Part shown: positions 1-8,343 of the stretch, one piece after another
Layout: every line of letters starts with the position of its first letter
Position numbering within the stretch: position 1 is the stretch's first letter
DNA from: Oxalobacteraceae bacterium AB_14
GTDB taxonomy: Bacteria; Pseudomonadota; Gammaproteobacteria; Burkholderiales; Burkholderiaceae_D
NCBI GenBank assembly: GCA_000381565.1
Contig: KB906724.1
Coordinates: 1,307,802-1,371,801 of the forward strand
Length of the DNA stretch: 64,000 nucleotides
Direction: 5' to 3'
Translations under genes and position numbers: made by a program
Notes under the pieces: generated by a model
Database searches by the model: none
Seen by the model: the letters and a program-made list of their open reading frames with translations, nothing else
Told to the model about the DNA's origin: nothing

Positions 1-1
1 C

Positions 2-545
2 AAGGCCGCCGCCGACGCCGCCGCCAAGGCCGCCGCCGACGCCGCCGCCAAGGCCGCCGCCGACGCCGCTGCCGCCGCCGCCCAGGCCGCCGCCGATGCT
101 GCCGCCAAGGCCGCTGCGGATGCCGCCGCCGCCGCCCAGGCCGCCGCCGACGCGGCCGCCAAGGCTGCCGCCGACGCCGCAGCCGCCGCCAGCCAGGCCG
201 CCGCCGACGCGGCCGCCAAGGCCGCTTCCGACGCCGCCGCCAAGGCCGCCGCCGACGCCGCCGCCAAGGCCGCTGCCGACGCCGCCGCAGACGCCGCCGC
301 CAAGGCCGCCGCCGACGCCGCCGCCAAGGCCGCCGCAGACGCCGCCGCCGACGCCGCCGCCAAGGCCGCCGCCGACGCCGCCGCCGACGCCGCCGCCAAG
401 GCCGCCGCCGACGCCGCCGCCAAGGCCGCCGCAGATGCCGCCGCCAAGGCCGCCGCGGATGCCGCCGCCGCTGCCGCGGCCCAGGCCGGCGCCGATGCTG
501 CCGCCAAGGCTGCCGCCGATGCCGCCGCCGCCGCGGCCGCCAACC
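2..545 (+). repeat. In-frame tandem repeat tract coding KAAADAAA-type octads
   Basis: AAG GCC GCC GCC GAC GCC GCC GCC units recur every 24 bases, interrupted by GCC...CAG (A/Q) variants and occasional CTG-to-GCT or GAT synonymous changes. The tract is about 540 bases here and starts before the window. Near-identical units make it prone to copy-number change and to assembly collapse. Confidence 0.9.
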
Positions 546-805
546 AGACGTCGACCCCGGTGGCGCAGGCGGTGAACTCCACGGTCAACATCATCAACAC
601 CGTCACCCAGGCCCAGGGCGGCGTCCTCAAGGCGCCGTCCGTGACCACGCCGCCGGACGCCGGCGCCGCGTCCAGTGGCACCGGCAACAGCGGCGGCACC
701 ACCAAGCCGGACGACAAGGTGCCCGACGATAAGGAGAAGTCGAGCGGCAAGGTCGAGCTGACCGCCAGCAAGAACGAACCGACCAAGAAGATGTATTGCA
801 ACTGA
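2..805 (+). CDS. C-terminal part of a large Ala/Lys/Asp-repeat secreted protein, probably a TpsA-like exoprotein (5' end outside window)
   Basis: An open frame runs from the window edge to the TGA at 803-805. Its first 180 or so residues are a degenerate 8-residue repeat of the type KAAADAAA, with KAAADAAAAAAQ variants. A non-repetitive tail follows (VAQAVNSTVNIINTVTQ, then a Gly/Ser/Thr/Pro-rich and a Lys/Asp-rich stretch) ending in MYCN. The gene directly downstream is a TpsB-type transporter, so I infer this is the C-terminus of the exoprotein it secretes, with the repeat acting as a spacer or helical stalk. No N-terminal secretion domain is visible because the gene starts outside the window. 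A TolA-like or other repeat protein is possible. The frame is sure, the function is not. Confidence 0.6.
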   Translation, partial: KAAADAAAKAAADAAAKAAADAAAAAAQAAADAAAKAAADAAAAAQAAADAAAKAAADAAAAASQAAADAAAKAASDAAAKAAADAAAKAAADAAADAAAKAAADAAAKAAADAAADAAAKAAADAAADAAAKAAADAAAKAAADAAAKAAADAAAAAAAQAGADAAAKAAADAAAAAAANQTSTPVAQAVNSTVNIINTVTQAQGGVLKAPSVTTPPDAGAASSGTGNSGGTTKPDDKVPDDKEKSSGKVELTASKNEPTKKMYCN

Positions 806-914
806 TGCGGCGGCGGGCAGTTTGTGAGCTGAAATCCAACACTCGCCCGCAGCACTATCAATTTCAATCTTTCAAATAGGCATTGTATATAAGGGCTATG
901 CTAGCATCGGAAAG

Positions 915-930
915 CGTGGCAAATGTCACG
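915..930. promoter_or_regulatory. CRP/FNR-family-like palindrome upstream of the TpsB gene
   Basis: CGTGGCAAATGTCACG is a near-perfect dyad with GTGG-N6-TCAC half sites, the spacing of CRP-type operators. It lies 24 bases before the ATG at 954. No clean -35/-10 pair is evident beside it, so the role is inferred from shape and position only. Confidence 0.35.
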
Positions 931-953
931 CGACCCATACTACGAGCGAACCA

Positions 954-2540
954 ATGAGATATAGCTTAACGCGCCTATTAGCAGGTTCCCTTCTTGCCGC
1001 CGCCGTGACCTCGGCCTGGGCGGCCCAGCCGGCGGATGACAGCGCCGTCATCCGGTTCGAGATTTCCCGTTTCGAGGTCAAGGGCAATACCCTGTTGCCG
1101 CCGGCGCAGGTCGACGCGCTGCTGGCCAAGTTCGTCGGCAAGGAGCGCGATTTCGGCGACGTGCAACGGGCGCTCGAAGCGCTGGAAGCGGTCTACCACG
1201 AACGCGGCTACAACGTCGTGACGATCGAGCTGCCGGAGCAGGAACTGAACCGCGGCGTGGTGCTGCTGCGGGTGGTGGAAACGCGCGTCGGCCGCATCAG
1301 TGTGAAGAACAACCTGTACGTCGACGAGAACAATATCCGCCGCAGCCTGCCCGCCTTGCAGGAGGGACACACGCCGGACCTGAAGGCGGTCTCGGCCAAC
1401 CTGAAGCAGGGCAACGAGAGTCCCGCCAAGCAAGTCACGCTGAAGCTGCAAAGCGGCGAAAAGGACGACGAGGTCGATGCCGTGCTGGAGGTCAAGGACC
1501 AGCCGATCTGGAAGGCCATGGTCAACGTCGACAACACCGGCACCCAGCAGACCGGCAAGACCCACCTCGGTTTCATCCTGCAAAACGCCAACCTGTTCAA
1601 CCGCGATCACCTGGCCTCCCTGCAGTACACCACCTCGGCCGAGGAACCGGGCCGTGTCAAGGTGTATGGCGCCGGCTACCATATCCCTCTGTACGCGCTG
1701 GGCGACTCGCTGGACTTGTTCGCCAGTTATTCCAACGTCGATTCCGGCACCGTGTCGGCCGGCGCGGTCAACCTGGCCGTCAGCGGCAAGGGCGCGGTGT
1801 ACGGCGCGCGCTACAACCAGAGCCTGGCCAAGCGCGGCGAACTGGAATCCCGGCTGAGCTACGGGGTCGACTACAAGGCCTTCAAGAACAGTGTGCAGTT
1901 GCAGGGCCAGGAGCTGGGCAACGATGTCACCGTGCATCCGCTGAGCATCGCCTATCAGGCCACGCTGCCGATCAAGCAGGGCGAACTGGGCGGCCAGGTG
2001 ACGCTGTTGCGCAATATCGCCGGCGGCGCCAAGGGCGACCAGGCCGCGTTCACGCTGGCCCGCGCGGGCGCCAAGGCCGACTACACCATGCTGCGCGTGG
2101 CCGGCAGCCTGACCCGCGCGCTGGCCAGCGACTGGCAGCTGCGCGCCATCCTCAACGGCCAGTACAGCAGCGATGCACTGATCCCTGGCGAACAGTTCGG
2201 CGCCGGCGGCGCGACCTCGGTGCGCGGCTTCGTCGAGCGCGAGATTTCCAACGACTCCGGCCTCGGCGTCAACCTGGAAGCCTACACGCCCAATCTGTGC
2301 ACCCACACCGGCTGGAATTGCCGCCTGCTGGCCTTCTACGACACCGCCTATGCCAGGCGCAACCACGCGCTGCCCGAGGAGCTCACCAGCACCACCATCG
2401 CCAGCACCGGCGTCGGCGCGCGTTTCGTGCTGTCCACCTACGTCAACCTGCAACTCGATTTCGGCCACGTGGTCCGCGCCGGCGCGACCGGCCGCGACAA
2501 CGCCAGCCGCCTGCACCTGCGTCTGGGGCTGGCGTACTGA
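954..2540 (+). CDS. ShlB/FhaC/HecB-family two-partner secretion transporter (TpsB)
   Basis: This 528-residue outer-membrane Omp85-superfamily translocator exports a TpsA exoprotein. A signal peptide ends around residue 24 (hydrophobic stretch, then AWA-AQ). A POTRA region follows at about 33-110 (FEVKGNTLLPPAQVDALLAKF..., YHERGYNVVTIELPEQ) with a second POTRA-like segment to about 190. The rest is beta-barrel, including the loop-6 hallmark VRGF within GGATSVRGFVERE near residue 420, and it ends in an aromatic-type C-terminus (LGLAY). The length is typical of the family. It lies 148 bases after the repeat-protein gene and just before a FecR-domain gene, which suggests a three-gene secretion locus. 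Confidence 0.88.
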   Translation: MRYSLTRLLAGSLLAAAVTSAWAAQPADDSAVIRFEISRFEVKGNTLLPPAQVDALLAKFVGKERDFGDVQRALEALEAVYHERGYNVVTIELPEQELNRGVVLLRVVETRVGRISVKNNLYVDENNIRRSLPALQEGHTPDLKAVSANLKQGNESPAKQVTLKLQSGEKDDEVDAVLEVKDQPIWKAMVNVDNTGTQQTGKTHLGFILQNANLFNRDHLASLQYTTSAEEPGRVKVYGAGYHIPLYALGDSLDLFASYSNVDSGTVSAGAVNLAVSGKGAVYGARYNQSLAKRGELESRLSYGVDYKAFKNSVQLQGQELGNDVTVHPLSIAYQATLPIKQGELGGQVTLLRNIAGGAKGDQAAFTLARAGAKADYTMLRVAGSLTRALASDWQLRAILNGQYSSDALIPGEQFGAGGATSVRGFVEREISNDSGLGVNLEAYTPNLCTHTGWNCRLLAFYDTAYARRNHALPEELTSTTIASTGVGARFVLSTYVNLQLDFGHVVRAGATGRDNASRLHLRLGLAY

Positions 2541-2572
2541 CCGCGTGCGGTCCATCCTGAAATGTACTGGAA

Positions 2573-3424
2573 ATGAAAATGCCACAGCTAAATAACTCCG
2601 ATGTCGTCCGGGCCCTGTTCAAGGGCTTGCTGCTGCTGGCGCTGGGCGGCATGGCCAGCGCCGCTTGGGCCGCGCAAGTGGCCGGCACCATCGTCCAGTT
2701 GAGCGGGCCGCTGCTGGCCAAGAAGGCCGGCGGCGTGGTGCGCATCCTGTCGTTGCGCTCCGAAATCGAAAGCGGCGACACCTTGGTGACCGAGAAGAAC
2801 ACCTACGCCATGGTCAAATTCATCGACAACAGCGAAATCACGCTCAAGCCCGGCACCACCTTCAAGGTCGAGAACTTCAGCTACGACGCCGGCAAGCCCG
2901 ACGCCGACAGCGCCTCGTTCAACCTGGTCAGGGGCGGCCTGCGGTCGGTCACCGGCCTGCTGGGCAAGCGCAACAAGGAAAAGTTCGCCATGAAGACGCC
3001 GAGCGCCACCATCGGCATCCGCGGCACCACCTTCATCGCCGACATCGTCGAGCCGAGCGAGGAGGCGCTGGCCTCGCGCCTGGCCTACAACCTGGCCAGC
3101 ACCGCCGCGCTGGACCAGCTGGCGGCGCCGCTGCGGCCGCTGATGCTGGCGCAGTTGGCGCTGCCGTCGCCGACCGGCGCGCGCGCGCCGGGCCTGTACG
3201 TGCAGGTGATCGACGGCTTGATCCATGTGACCAACCCTGCCGGCACGTCCAATTTCAGCCCCGGCCAGTTCGGCTATACGCCTAACTTCCGCCAGCCGCC
3301 GGTGCTGCTGCCGGTCAATCCGGGCATCCCGTTCACGCCGCCGCCGGCGTTCAACCAGAGCACCGGCTCGTCGACCAGCAGCGGCCCGAGCAAGTCGAAC
3401 ACCGTCGATTGCGAAGTGCGATAA
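2573..3424 (+). CDS. FecR-domain periplasmic/surface protein
   Basis: A protein of 283 residues with an N-terminal hydrophobic signal (LFKGLLLLALGGMASAAWA). The FecR-type domain covers about residues 45-150: SGDTLVTEKNTYAMVKFIDN, ITLKPGTTFKV and the family signature TIGIRGTTF. The C-terminal third is Pro/Ser-rich and low complexity. FecR domains of this kind, without an anti-sigma N-terminal helix, occur beside TPS exoproteins and other surface proteins, and their biochemical role is unknown. The start could be the ATG at 2573 or the one at 2579. It begins 32 bases after the TpsB stop, so co-transcription is likely. Confidence 0.8.
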   Translation: MKMPQLNNSDVVRALFKGLLLLALGGMASAAWAAQVAGTIVQLSGPLLAKKAGGVVRILSLRSEIESGDTLVTEKNTYAMVKFIDNSEITLKPGTTFKVENFSYDAGKPDADSASFNLVRGGLRSVTGLLGKRNKEKFAMKTPSATIGIRGTTFIADIVEPSEEALASRLAYNLASTAALDQLAAPLRPLMLAQLALPSPTGARAPGLYVQVIDGLIHVTNPAGTSNFSPGQFGYTPNFRQPPVLLPVNPGIPFTPPPAFNQSTGSSTSSGPSKSNTVDCEVR

Positions 3425-3449
3425 GCCTGGCCGCAGCGACGGAAATGAC

Positions 3450-3480
3450 TTGACCTTCCCATCGTGGGATACTTGATGCT
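3450..3480 (+). promoter_or_regulatory. CueR-type copper-responsive promoter of copA
   Basis: TTGACC (3450-3455) and GATGCT (3475-3480) are separated by 19 bases, the over-long spacer diagnostic of MerR-family promoters. The spacer holds an imperfect dyad (ACCTTCCCA TCG TGGGATACT), matching CueR boxes. It lies 30 bases before copA, and the second site at 7991-8021 has the same architecture. Confidence 0.8.
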
Positions 3481-3510
3481 CTTGTCATCGAGTCGTCCAC
3501 AGGGGTTGTC

Positions 3511-5748
3511 ATGTCCACTTCCGCTATTCCCGTCACGCTGTCGATCAATATCGAAGGAATGACCTGCGCTTCCTGCGTGGGGCGCGTCGAGCGCGTGCTG
3601 GCGGCCGTGCCGGGCGTCGACAAGGTCAGTGTCAACCTGGCGACCGAATCGGCGCGGGTGGAATCGGCGCAGCCGCTCGATTTCGCGCTGCTGGCGCAGG
3701 CGATCGACAAGGCCGGCTACCACGCCACGGCGGCGCTGCCGTCGTCTTCACCCGCGCCCGCGCCGGCGGCGACGACGCTGGCCCATCCGGGCGGCGGCCG
3801 CGCCGTGCTGCTGGCGGCCTTGCTGTCGCTGCCGCTGCTGCTGCCGATGCTGCTGGAACTGGCGGGCGTGCACTGGATGCTGGACGGCCGCCTGCAGCTG
3901 CTGCTGGCGACGCCGGTGCAGTTCTGGCTCGGCGCCCGTTTCTATCGCGCCGGCTGGCTGGCGCTGCGCGCCCGCAGCGGCAATATGGACCTGCTGGTGG
4001 CGCTGGGCACCAGCGCCGCGTATGGCCTGAGCGTGTACCAGCTGCTGATGTCCACATCCGCCATGCCGCACCTGTACTTCGAAGCGTCGGCCGTGGTGAT
4101 CACTCTGATTTTGTTGGGCAAATGGCTGGAGGCGCGCGCCAAGCGCCAGACCACCTCGGCCATCCGCGCCCTGCAGGTGTTGCGGCCCGAGTCGGCGCGG
4201 GTGCGGCGCGGCGCGCAGGATGTCGAAGTGCCGATCGCCGATGTGCGGCCGGGCGAGCTGGTGGTGGTGCGGCCGGGCGAGCGGGTGGCGGCGGACGGCG
4301 AGGTGGTGGAGGGCGCCAGCCATGTCGACGAGGCGCTCATCACCGGCGAAAGCCTGCCCGTGGCGCGCCACGCCGGCGACCGCGTGACGGGCGGCGCCAT
4401 CAACGGTGAAGGCCTGCTGCTGGTGCGGGTGACGGCGGTCGGCGCCGAAAGCACGCTGGCGCGCATCATACGCCTGGTGGAGGATGCGCAGGCGGCCAAG
4501 GCGCCGGTGCAGCATCTGGTGGACCGGGTCAGCGCGGTGTTCGTGCCGGTGGTGCTGGTGCTGGCGGCGCTGACCTTTGCCGGCTGGTGGCTGGCGAGCG
4601 GCGACGCCGAGCGGGCCATCATCAATGCGGTGGCGGTGATGGTGATCGCCTGTCCGTGCGCGCTGGGGTTGGCGACGCCGGCCGCGATCATGGCCGGCAC
4701 CGGCGTGGCTGCCCGCTACGGAATACTGATCAAGGACGCGGAAGCGCTGGAGCTGGCGCACCGCATCACCACCGTGGCGTTCGACAAGACCGGCACACTC
4801 ACCGAGGGCAAGCCGTCGCTGGCGGCGCTGGAGCCGGTTGGTATCGATGACGGACGGCTGCTGCAACTGGCCGCCGCCATCCAGCGCGGCAGCGAACACG
4901 CGTTGGCCCGCGCCGTCAGCGATGCCGCCGCCGCGCGCGCCGCCCCGGCCAACGACGCCGCCGCGTTCGCGGCCACCGGCGTCACCGCCTTGCCCGGCCG
5001 CGGCGTGGCGGCCATGGTCGACGGCGCGCGCCTGATCCTGGGCAGCACGCGCCTGATGCAGGAGGAGGGCGTCGCGCTCGATGCGCTGAGCGCCCGCGCG
5101 ACGGAACTTGAGCGGCAAGGCTTGACGATTTCCTGGCTGGCCGTTTCAAACCCGCCGCAGCCAGGGCAGCTACTTGGCCTGCTGGCCTTCGGCGACCGCA
5201 TCAAACCGCAAGCCCGCGCCGCGCTCGAAGCGCTGCATGCGATGCACATCCAGACCATCCTGCTCACCGGCGACAACCAGGGCAGCGCCGACGCCGTCGG
5301 CAAGGAACTGGGCATAGGCCGCATCATCGCCAACATGCTCCCCGCCGACAAAGCTGCCGCCGTCGCCGGCCTGAAGACCGGCGGCGCCTGCATCGCCATG
5401 GTCGGCGACGGCATCAACGACGCCCCCGCGCTGGCCGCCGCCGATGTCGGCATCGCCATGTCGAGCGGCACCGACGTCGCCATGCACGCCGCCGGCATCA
5501 CCCTGATGCGCGGCGATCCGGCGCTGGTGTCAGCCGCCATCTCGATCTCGCGCCGCAGCTACAGCAAGATACGCCAGAACCTGTTCTGGGCCTTCATCTA
5601 CAACCTGGTCGGCATACCGCTGGCCGCCTTCGGCCTGCTCAACCCCATGGTTGCCGGCGCCGCGATGGCGCTCAGCTCCGTCAGCGTGATCAGCAACGCC
5701 TTGCTGCTGCGCCGCTGGAAGCCGGACCATCAGAAAGGAAGCGCATGA
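3511..5748 (+). CDS. copA: Cu(I)-exporting P1B-type ATPase
   Basis: A 745-residue inner-membrane ATPase that exports Cu(I) from the cytoplasm. One N-terminal heavy-metal-binding domain carries GMTCASC near residue 15. It is followed by an A-domain TGES (ITGESLPV), the transmembrane CPC site ([12 protein letters not shown]), the phosphorylation motif DKTGTLTEG, the hinge [16 protein letters not shown] and C-terminal [15 protein letters not shown], matching the Cu(I)-selective YN/MxxSS signature. The usual SEHPL motif of the nucleotide-binding domain reads SEHAL here. A CueR-type promoter precedes it and cueR overlaps its stop by 4 bases, so pump and sensor form one operon. Confidence 0.95.
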   Translation: MSTSAIPVTLSINIEGMTCASCVGRVERVLAAVPGVDKVSVNLATESARVESAQPLDFALLAQAIDKAGYHATAALPSSSPAPAPAATTLAHPGGGRAVLLAALLSLPLLLPMLLELAGVHWMLDGRLQLLLATPVQFWLGARFYRAGWLALRARSGNMDLLVALGTSAAYGLSVYQLLMSTSAMPHLYFEASAVVITLILLGKWLEARAKRQTTSAIRALQVLRPESARVRRGAQDVEVPIADVRPGELVVVRPGERVAADGEVVEGASHVDEALITGESLPVARHAGDRVTGGAINGEGLLLVRVTAVGAESTLARIIRLVEDAQAAKAPVQHLVDRVSAVFVPVVLVLAALTFAGWWLASGDAERAIINAVAVMVIACPCALGLATPAAIMAGTGVAARYGILIKDAEALELAHRITTVAFDKTGTLTEGKPSLAALEPVGIDDGRLLQLAAAIQRGSEHALARAVSDAAAARAAPANDAAAFAATGVTALPGRGVAAMVDGARLILGSTRLMQEEGVALDALSARATELERQGLTISWLAVSNPPQPGQLLGLLAFGDRIKPQARAALEALHAMHIQTILLTGDNQGSADAVGKELGIGRIIANMLPADKAAAVAGLKTGGACIAMVGDGINDAPALAAADVGIAMSSGTDVAMHAAGITLMRGDPALVSAAISISRRSYSKIRQNLFWAFIYNLVGIPLAAFGLLNPMVAGAAMALSSVSVISNALLLRRWKPDHQKGSA

Positions 5749-6131
5749 ATATCGGACAAGCGGCGGCGGCCAGCGGCGTCTCGGCCAAGATGATCCGCTA
5801 CTACGAAAGCATCGCGCTGATCCCTCCGGGCAAGCGCAGCGACGCCGGCTACCGCATCTACGGCGACAACGACCTGCACGCGCTGCGCTTCGTCAAGCGC
5901 GGACGCTCGCTGGGGTTTTCGCTGGAGCAGATCCGCGAGCTGCTGTCGCTGTGGCAGAACAAGGAGCGCGCCAGCGCCGACGTCAAGACCATCGCCATGG
6001 GCCACGTGGCGGAACTGAACCAGCGCATCGCCGAACTGACCGAAATGCGCGACACCTTGCAAACACTGGCCGGCTGCTGCCACGGCGACCATCGCCCCGA
6101 CTGTCCCATCCTCCAATCGCTGGCCGATTAG
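5745..6131 (+). CDS. cueR: Copper-sensing MerR-family activator CueR
   Basis: A 128-residue dimeric DNA-distorting activator. An N-terminal MerR winged helix ([20 protein letters not shown], then ESIALIPP) precedes a dimerisation coiled coil at about 75-108. The metal loop [13 protein letters not shown] places cysteines at 112 and 120, the same positions as the two Cu(I) ligands of E. coli CueR. The ATG overlaps the copA stop (ATGA), giving translational coupling. Probable targets in this window are the two 19-bp-spacer promoters at 3450-3480 and 7991-8021, so the operon would be autoactivated by copper. Confidence 0.93.
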   Translation: MNIGQAAAASGVSAKMIRYYESIALIPPGKRSDAGYRIYGDNDLHALRFVKRGRSLGFSLEQIRELLSLWQNKERASADVKTIAMGHVAELNQRIAELTEMRDTLQTLAGCCHGDHRPDCPILQSLAD

Positions 6132-6172
6132 AGGATGACCGCGCCGGCGCGGCGTGCGCGTGCTGATCGCCA

Positions 6173-6937
6173 CTACGTTCTGACGAACATCCAGATGGTC
6201 AGCACGGCGCCGACGATCACGACGAAGCCGCGCATGACCTTTTCCGGCAGGCGGTGGACCAGCCATCCGCCGCACAAGCCGCCGGCGATGCCGCCCGCGC
6301 ACAACGCCAGCGCGGCCGGCCAGCTGATCAAGCTGGAGCTGGCGAAGATCAGCGTGGCGGCGGCGTTCATCGCCATCGCCAGCATGTTCTTGGTGGCGGC
6401 TGCGGTGCGCACCTGCTGGCCGGCGATGGTCAGCGCGGCCAGCATCAGGAAGCCGATGCCGCCGCCGAAGTAGCCGCCGTAGACGGCGATGCAGCTTTGC
6501 ACCAGCACCAGCGTCCAGCGCGGCATGCTGCCGGCGGCGTGCAGCGGTTTCTTGCGGAAGCTGCCCCACGCGAACACGCTGGTGGCGAACAGCACCAGCC
6601 ACGGCACCAGCCGCGCGAAGAACGACGGCGGCGTGTTCAAAAGCAGGATGGCGCCGAAGATGCCGCCGATGGCGCTGATGATCAGCATCTGCCTGAACGT
6701 CAGCGGTCCGACATCGCCGGCCAGCTTGCGGCCGGCGTAGGCGGAGGTGATCTGGCTGGGGAACAGCGCGATGGTGGACGTCATGTTGGCGGCCAGCGGA
6801 TTGAGGCCGGCCAGCAGCAGCGCGGGGAAGGTGATGAACGAGCCGCCTCCGGCCAGTGCATTCTGCACCCCGGCCATGAGACCGGCGGCGGCGACCATCA
6901 GGACGATGTGGATTTCAAGTGGCGGGACTGGCGGCAT
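6173..6937 (-). CDS. TauE/SafE (TSUP) family membrane permease
   Basis: A 254-residue polytopic inner-membrane protein with about eight hydrophobic segments. It carries family features in each half: AGVQNALAGGGSFITFPALLLAGL near the N-terminus and GGYFGGGIGFLMLAAL in the middle. TSUP proteins move sulfite, sulfonates or other small anions, and nothing nearby fixes the substrate. It converges on cueR from the opposite strand and is probably monocistronic. The start ATG at 6937 sits only 97 bases from the divergent GST gene. Confidence 0.85.
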   Translation of the reverse strand: MPPVPPLEIHIVLMVAAAGLMAGVQNALAGGGSFITFPALLLAGLNPLAANMTSTIALFPSQITSAYAGRKLAGDVGPLTFRQMLIISAIGGIFGAILLLNTPPSFFARLVPWLVLFATSVFAWGSFRKKPLHAAGSMPRWTLVLVQSCIAVYGGYFGGGIGFLMLAALTIAGQQVRTAAATKNMLAMAMNAAATLIFASSSLISWPAALALCAGGIAGGLCGGWLVHRLPEKVMRGFVVIVGAVLTIWMFVRT

Positions 6938-7034
6938 ATGGGCTCGGAAGTGATCGGTGCAGCGGTCGATTATAACCGTGTACTGAATATCATTCCCGGC
7001 GCTGTCCGGAAGTTGTTGATGCTACTATCTTGGC

Positions 7035-7757
7035 ATGACGACACCCTACCAACTCTACTACTGGGACGGCCTGCAAGGCCGCGGTGAATTCGTGCGGCTG
7101 GCGCTGGAGGAAGCGGCGGCGCCCTACGTGGACGTGGCGCGGCACAAGCAGGGCATGCCGGCGCTGCTGTCCTGCCTCGACGGCGCGCAGGTCGAGCATC
7201 CGTCGTTGGCGCCGCCGGTGCTGCGCGCGGGCCAGCTGCTGATCGGGCAGACGGCCAATATCCTGATGTACCTCGGCGCCCGTCATGGCCTGGCGCCGCG
7301 CGCGCAGGCGGGGCGGCTGTGGACCAACCAGCTGCAACTGACCATCGCCGACATCGTCAACGAGGTGCACGACACCCATCATCCGATCGCGGTCGGCAAA
7401 TACTACGAAGAGCAGAAGAAGGAAGCGCAGGCGCGCGCCCAAGGCTTCCGCGAGGAGCGCATGCCGAAGTTCCTCGATTACTTCGAGGGCGTGGTGGCGC
7501 GCAATCCGGGGCGGGGAGGGTATGCGGTCGGCTCGAAGCTGACCTATGTGGACTTGTCGCTGTTCCAGCTGGTCGAAGGTTTGCGCTATGCGTTCCCGAA
7601 GACGATGGCGCGGCTGGAGCCGTCGTATCCGGCGCTGATCGCCTTGCGCGACAAGGTGGCGCTGCGGCCCAACATCGCCGCTTATCTCAAGTCCAGGCGG
7701 CGGATAGCGTTCAATGAAGACGGCATCTTCCGCCGCTATCCGGAGCTGGACAAATAA
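7035..7757 (+). CDS. Glutathione S-transferase family protein
   Basis: A 240-residue cytosolic protein with an N-terminal thioredoxin-like domain (YQLYYWDGLQGRGEFVRLALEEA, with the Tyr/Gly/Arg pattern of GST alpha/sigma-like enzymes) and an all-helical C-terminal domain (KLTYVDLSLFQLVEGLRYAFP; the Asp is the usual N-capping residue). The likely role is glutathione conjugation or peroxide reduction, with an unknown substrate. It ends at 7757, directly abutting the convergent copZ stop (zero-base gap). Confidence 0.85.
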   Translation: MTTPYQLYYWDGLQGRGEFVRLALEEAAAPYVDVARHKQGMPALLSCLDGAQVEHPSLAPPVLRAGQLLIGQTANILMYLGARHGLAPRAQAGRLWTNQLQLTIADIVNEVHDTHHPIAVGKYYEEQKKEAQARAQGFREERMPKFLDYFEGVVARNPGRGGYAVGSKLTYVDLSLFQLVEGLRYAFPKTMARLEPSYPALIALRDKVALRPNIAAYLKSRRRIAFNEDGIFRRYPELDK

Positions 7758-7958
7758 TCAGGCCGCGCTGGTGACGGGGTAGCCCGCGTCGGCGATGGCC
7801 GATTTCAACGGCGCCAGTGCGCTGGCGCTGTCTATCCTGACGGTCTTGCTGGCCAGGTCGATCTCCACCTTCGCGGCCGCATCGACCGCCTGCACCGCCT
7901 TGGTCACCGCGCCCACGCAATGGCCGCAGCTCATGTTTTCCACTTGTAGCTGATACAT
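7758..7958 (-). CDS. copZ: Copper chaperone, heavy-metal-associated (HMA) domain, CopZ-like
   Basis: A 66-residue single-domain HMA protein (beta-alpha-beta-beta-alpha-beta fold) with the metal motif MSCGHC at residues 9-14. It likely carries Cu(I) to CopA and CueR in the cytoplasm. The start is the ATG at 7956-7958, preceded by GAGGAG at good spacing. An upstream start near 8021 would put the promoter inside the gene. Transcription is expected from the CueR-type promoter at 7991-8021, making it part of the same copper regulon as copA-cueR although on the opposite strand and 2 kb away. Confidence 0.9.
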   Translation of the reverse strand: MYQLQVENMSCGHCVGAVTKAVQAVDAAAKVEIDLASKTVRIDSASALAPLKSAIADAGYPVTSAA

Positions 7959-7986
7959 CGTCGTACTCCTCAAACTGTTTCGATGT

Positions 7987-8343
7987 TCATACTGTAGTCC
8001 TTCCCGCCATGGGAAGGTCAAGGATTACTTCATCGTAGGGAAAGATCACGCGCCCCTCACCACAGGGTTCAAGAATGCCGGCGAGTACCAGCGCACGGAA
8101 ATCTGCTTCCACTTCATCCGCATCACGCCCCATGCGCCGCGCTGTTTCGGTGGCGGTCACTTCCCCAGCGCCACAAAGTATCCTGACGATACTCCGGCGA
8201 TCTGGCGTCAGGATTTCATCCATCAATTCCTGCGTGACAAATGCCATTCTGGCGGATGTCTGTGGTACACCCGTGTCCCATGCTTGAGAAAAATCATCGA
8301 GGCAATCCTCCAGCGACCTGACTTCAAAGATAACCGTTTTCAT
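7987..8343 (-). CDS. tumA: TumA-like antitoxin / HVO_A0114-family DNA-binding protein
   Basis: A 118-residue protein with a winged helix-turn-helix typical of the HVO_A0114 family: LTPDRRSIVRILCGAG, then VTATETARRMGRDADEVEADF and LVLAGILEPCGEGRVIFPYDEV. It overlaps the upstream tumE frame by about 20 bases, toxin first and antitoxin second, as in TumE-TumA pairs. It is expected to neutralise TumE and repress its own operon. Its last codons double as the copZ promoter, so its end is constrained by copper regulation. Confidence 0.75.
   Translation of the reverse strand: MKTVIFEVRSLEDCLDDFSQAWDTGVPQTSARMAFVTQELMDEILTPDRRSIVRILCGAGEVTATETARRMGRDADEVEADFRALVLAGILEPCGEGRVIFPYDEVILDLPMAGRTTV
7991..8021 (-). 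promoter_or_regulatory. CueR-type promoter of copZ, embedded in the 3' end of tumA
   Basis: On the minus strand, TTGACC (8021-8016) and TACAGT (7996-7991) are 19 bases apart. The spacer contains the perfect dyad CCTTCCC-N5-GGGAAGG (7999-8017), a better CueR box than the one before copA. The promoter bases also encode the last residues of the upstream tumA gene. Confidence 0.9.

Noticed and set aside
96..575. Long Pro/Arg-rich frame in the repeat tract
   Set aside because: It is an off-frame reading of the AAG-GCC-GCC-GCC-GAC repeats. The Ala/Lys/Asp frame continues into a normal-looking tail and stop.
978..2585. 535-codon minus-strand frame over the TpsB gene
   Set aside because: GC-rich shadow: the plus strand has signal peptide, POTRA and VRGF motifs, the minus strand has none.
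7959..8021. Upstream extension of copZ
   Set aside because: These codons overlap the CueR promoter. The ATG at 7958 has a good ribosome site and gives the normal protein length.
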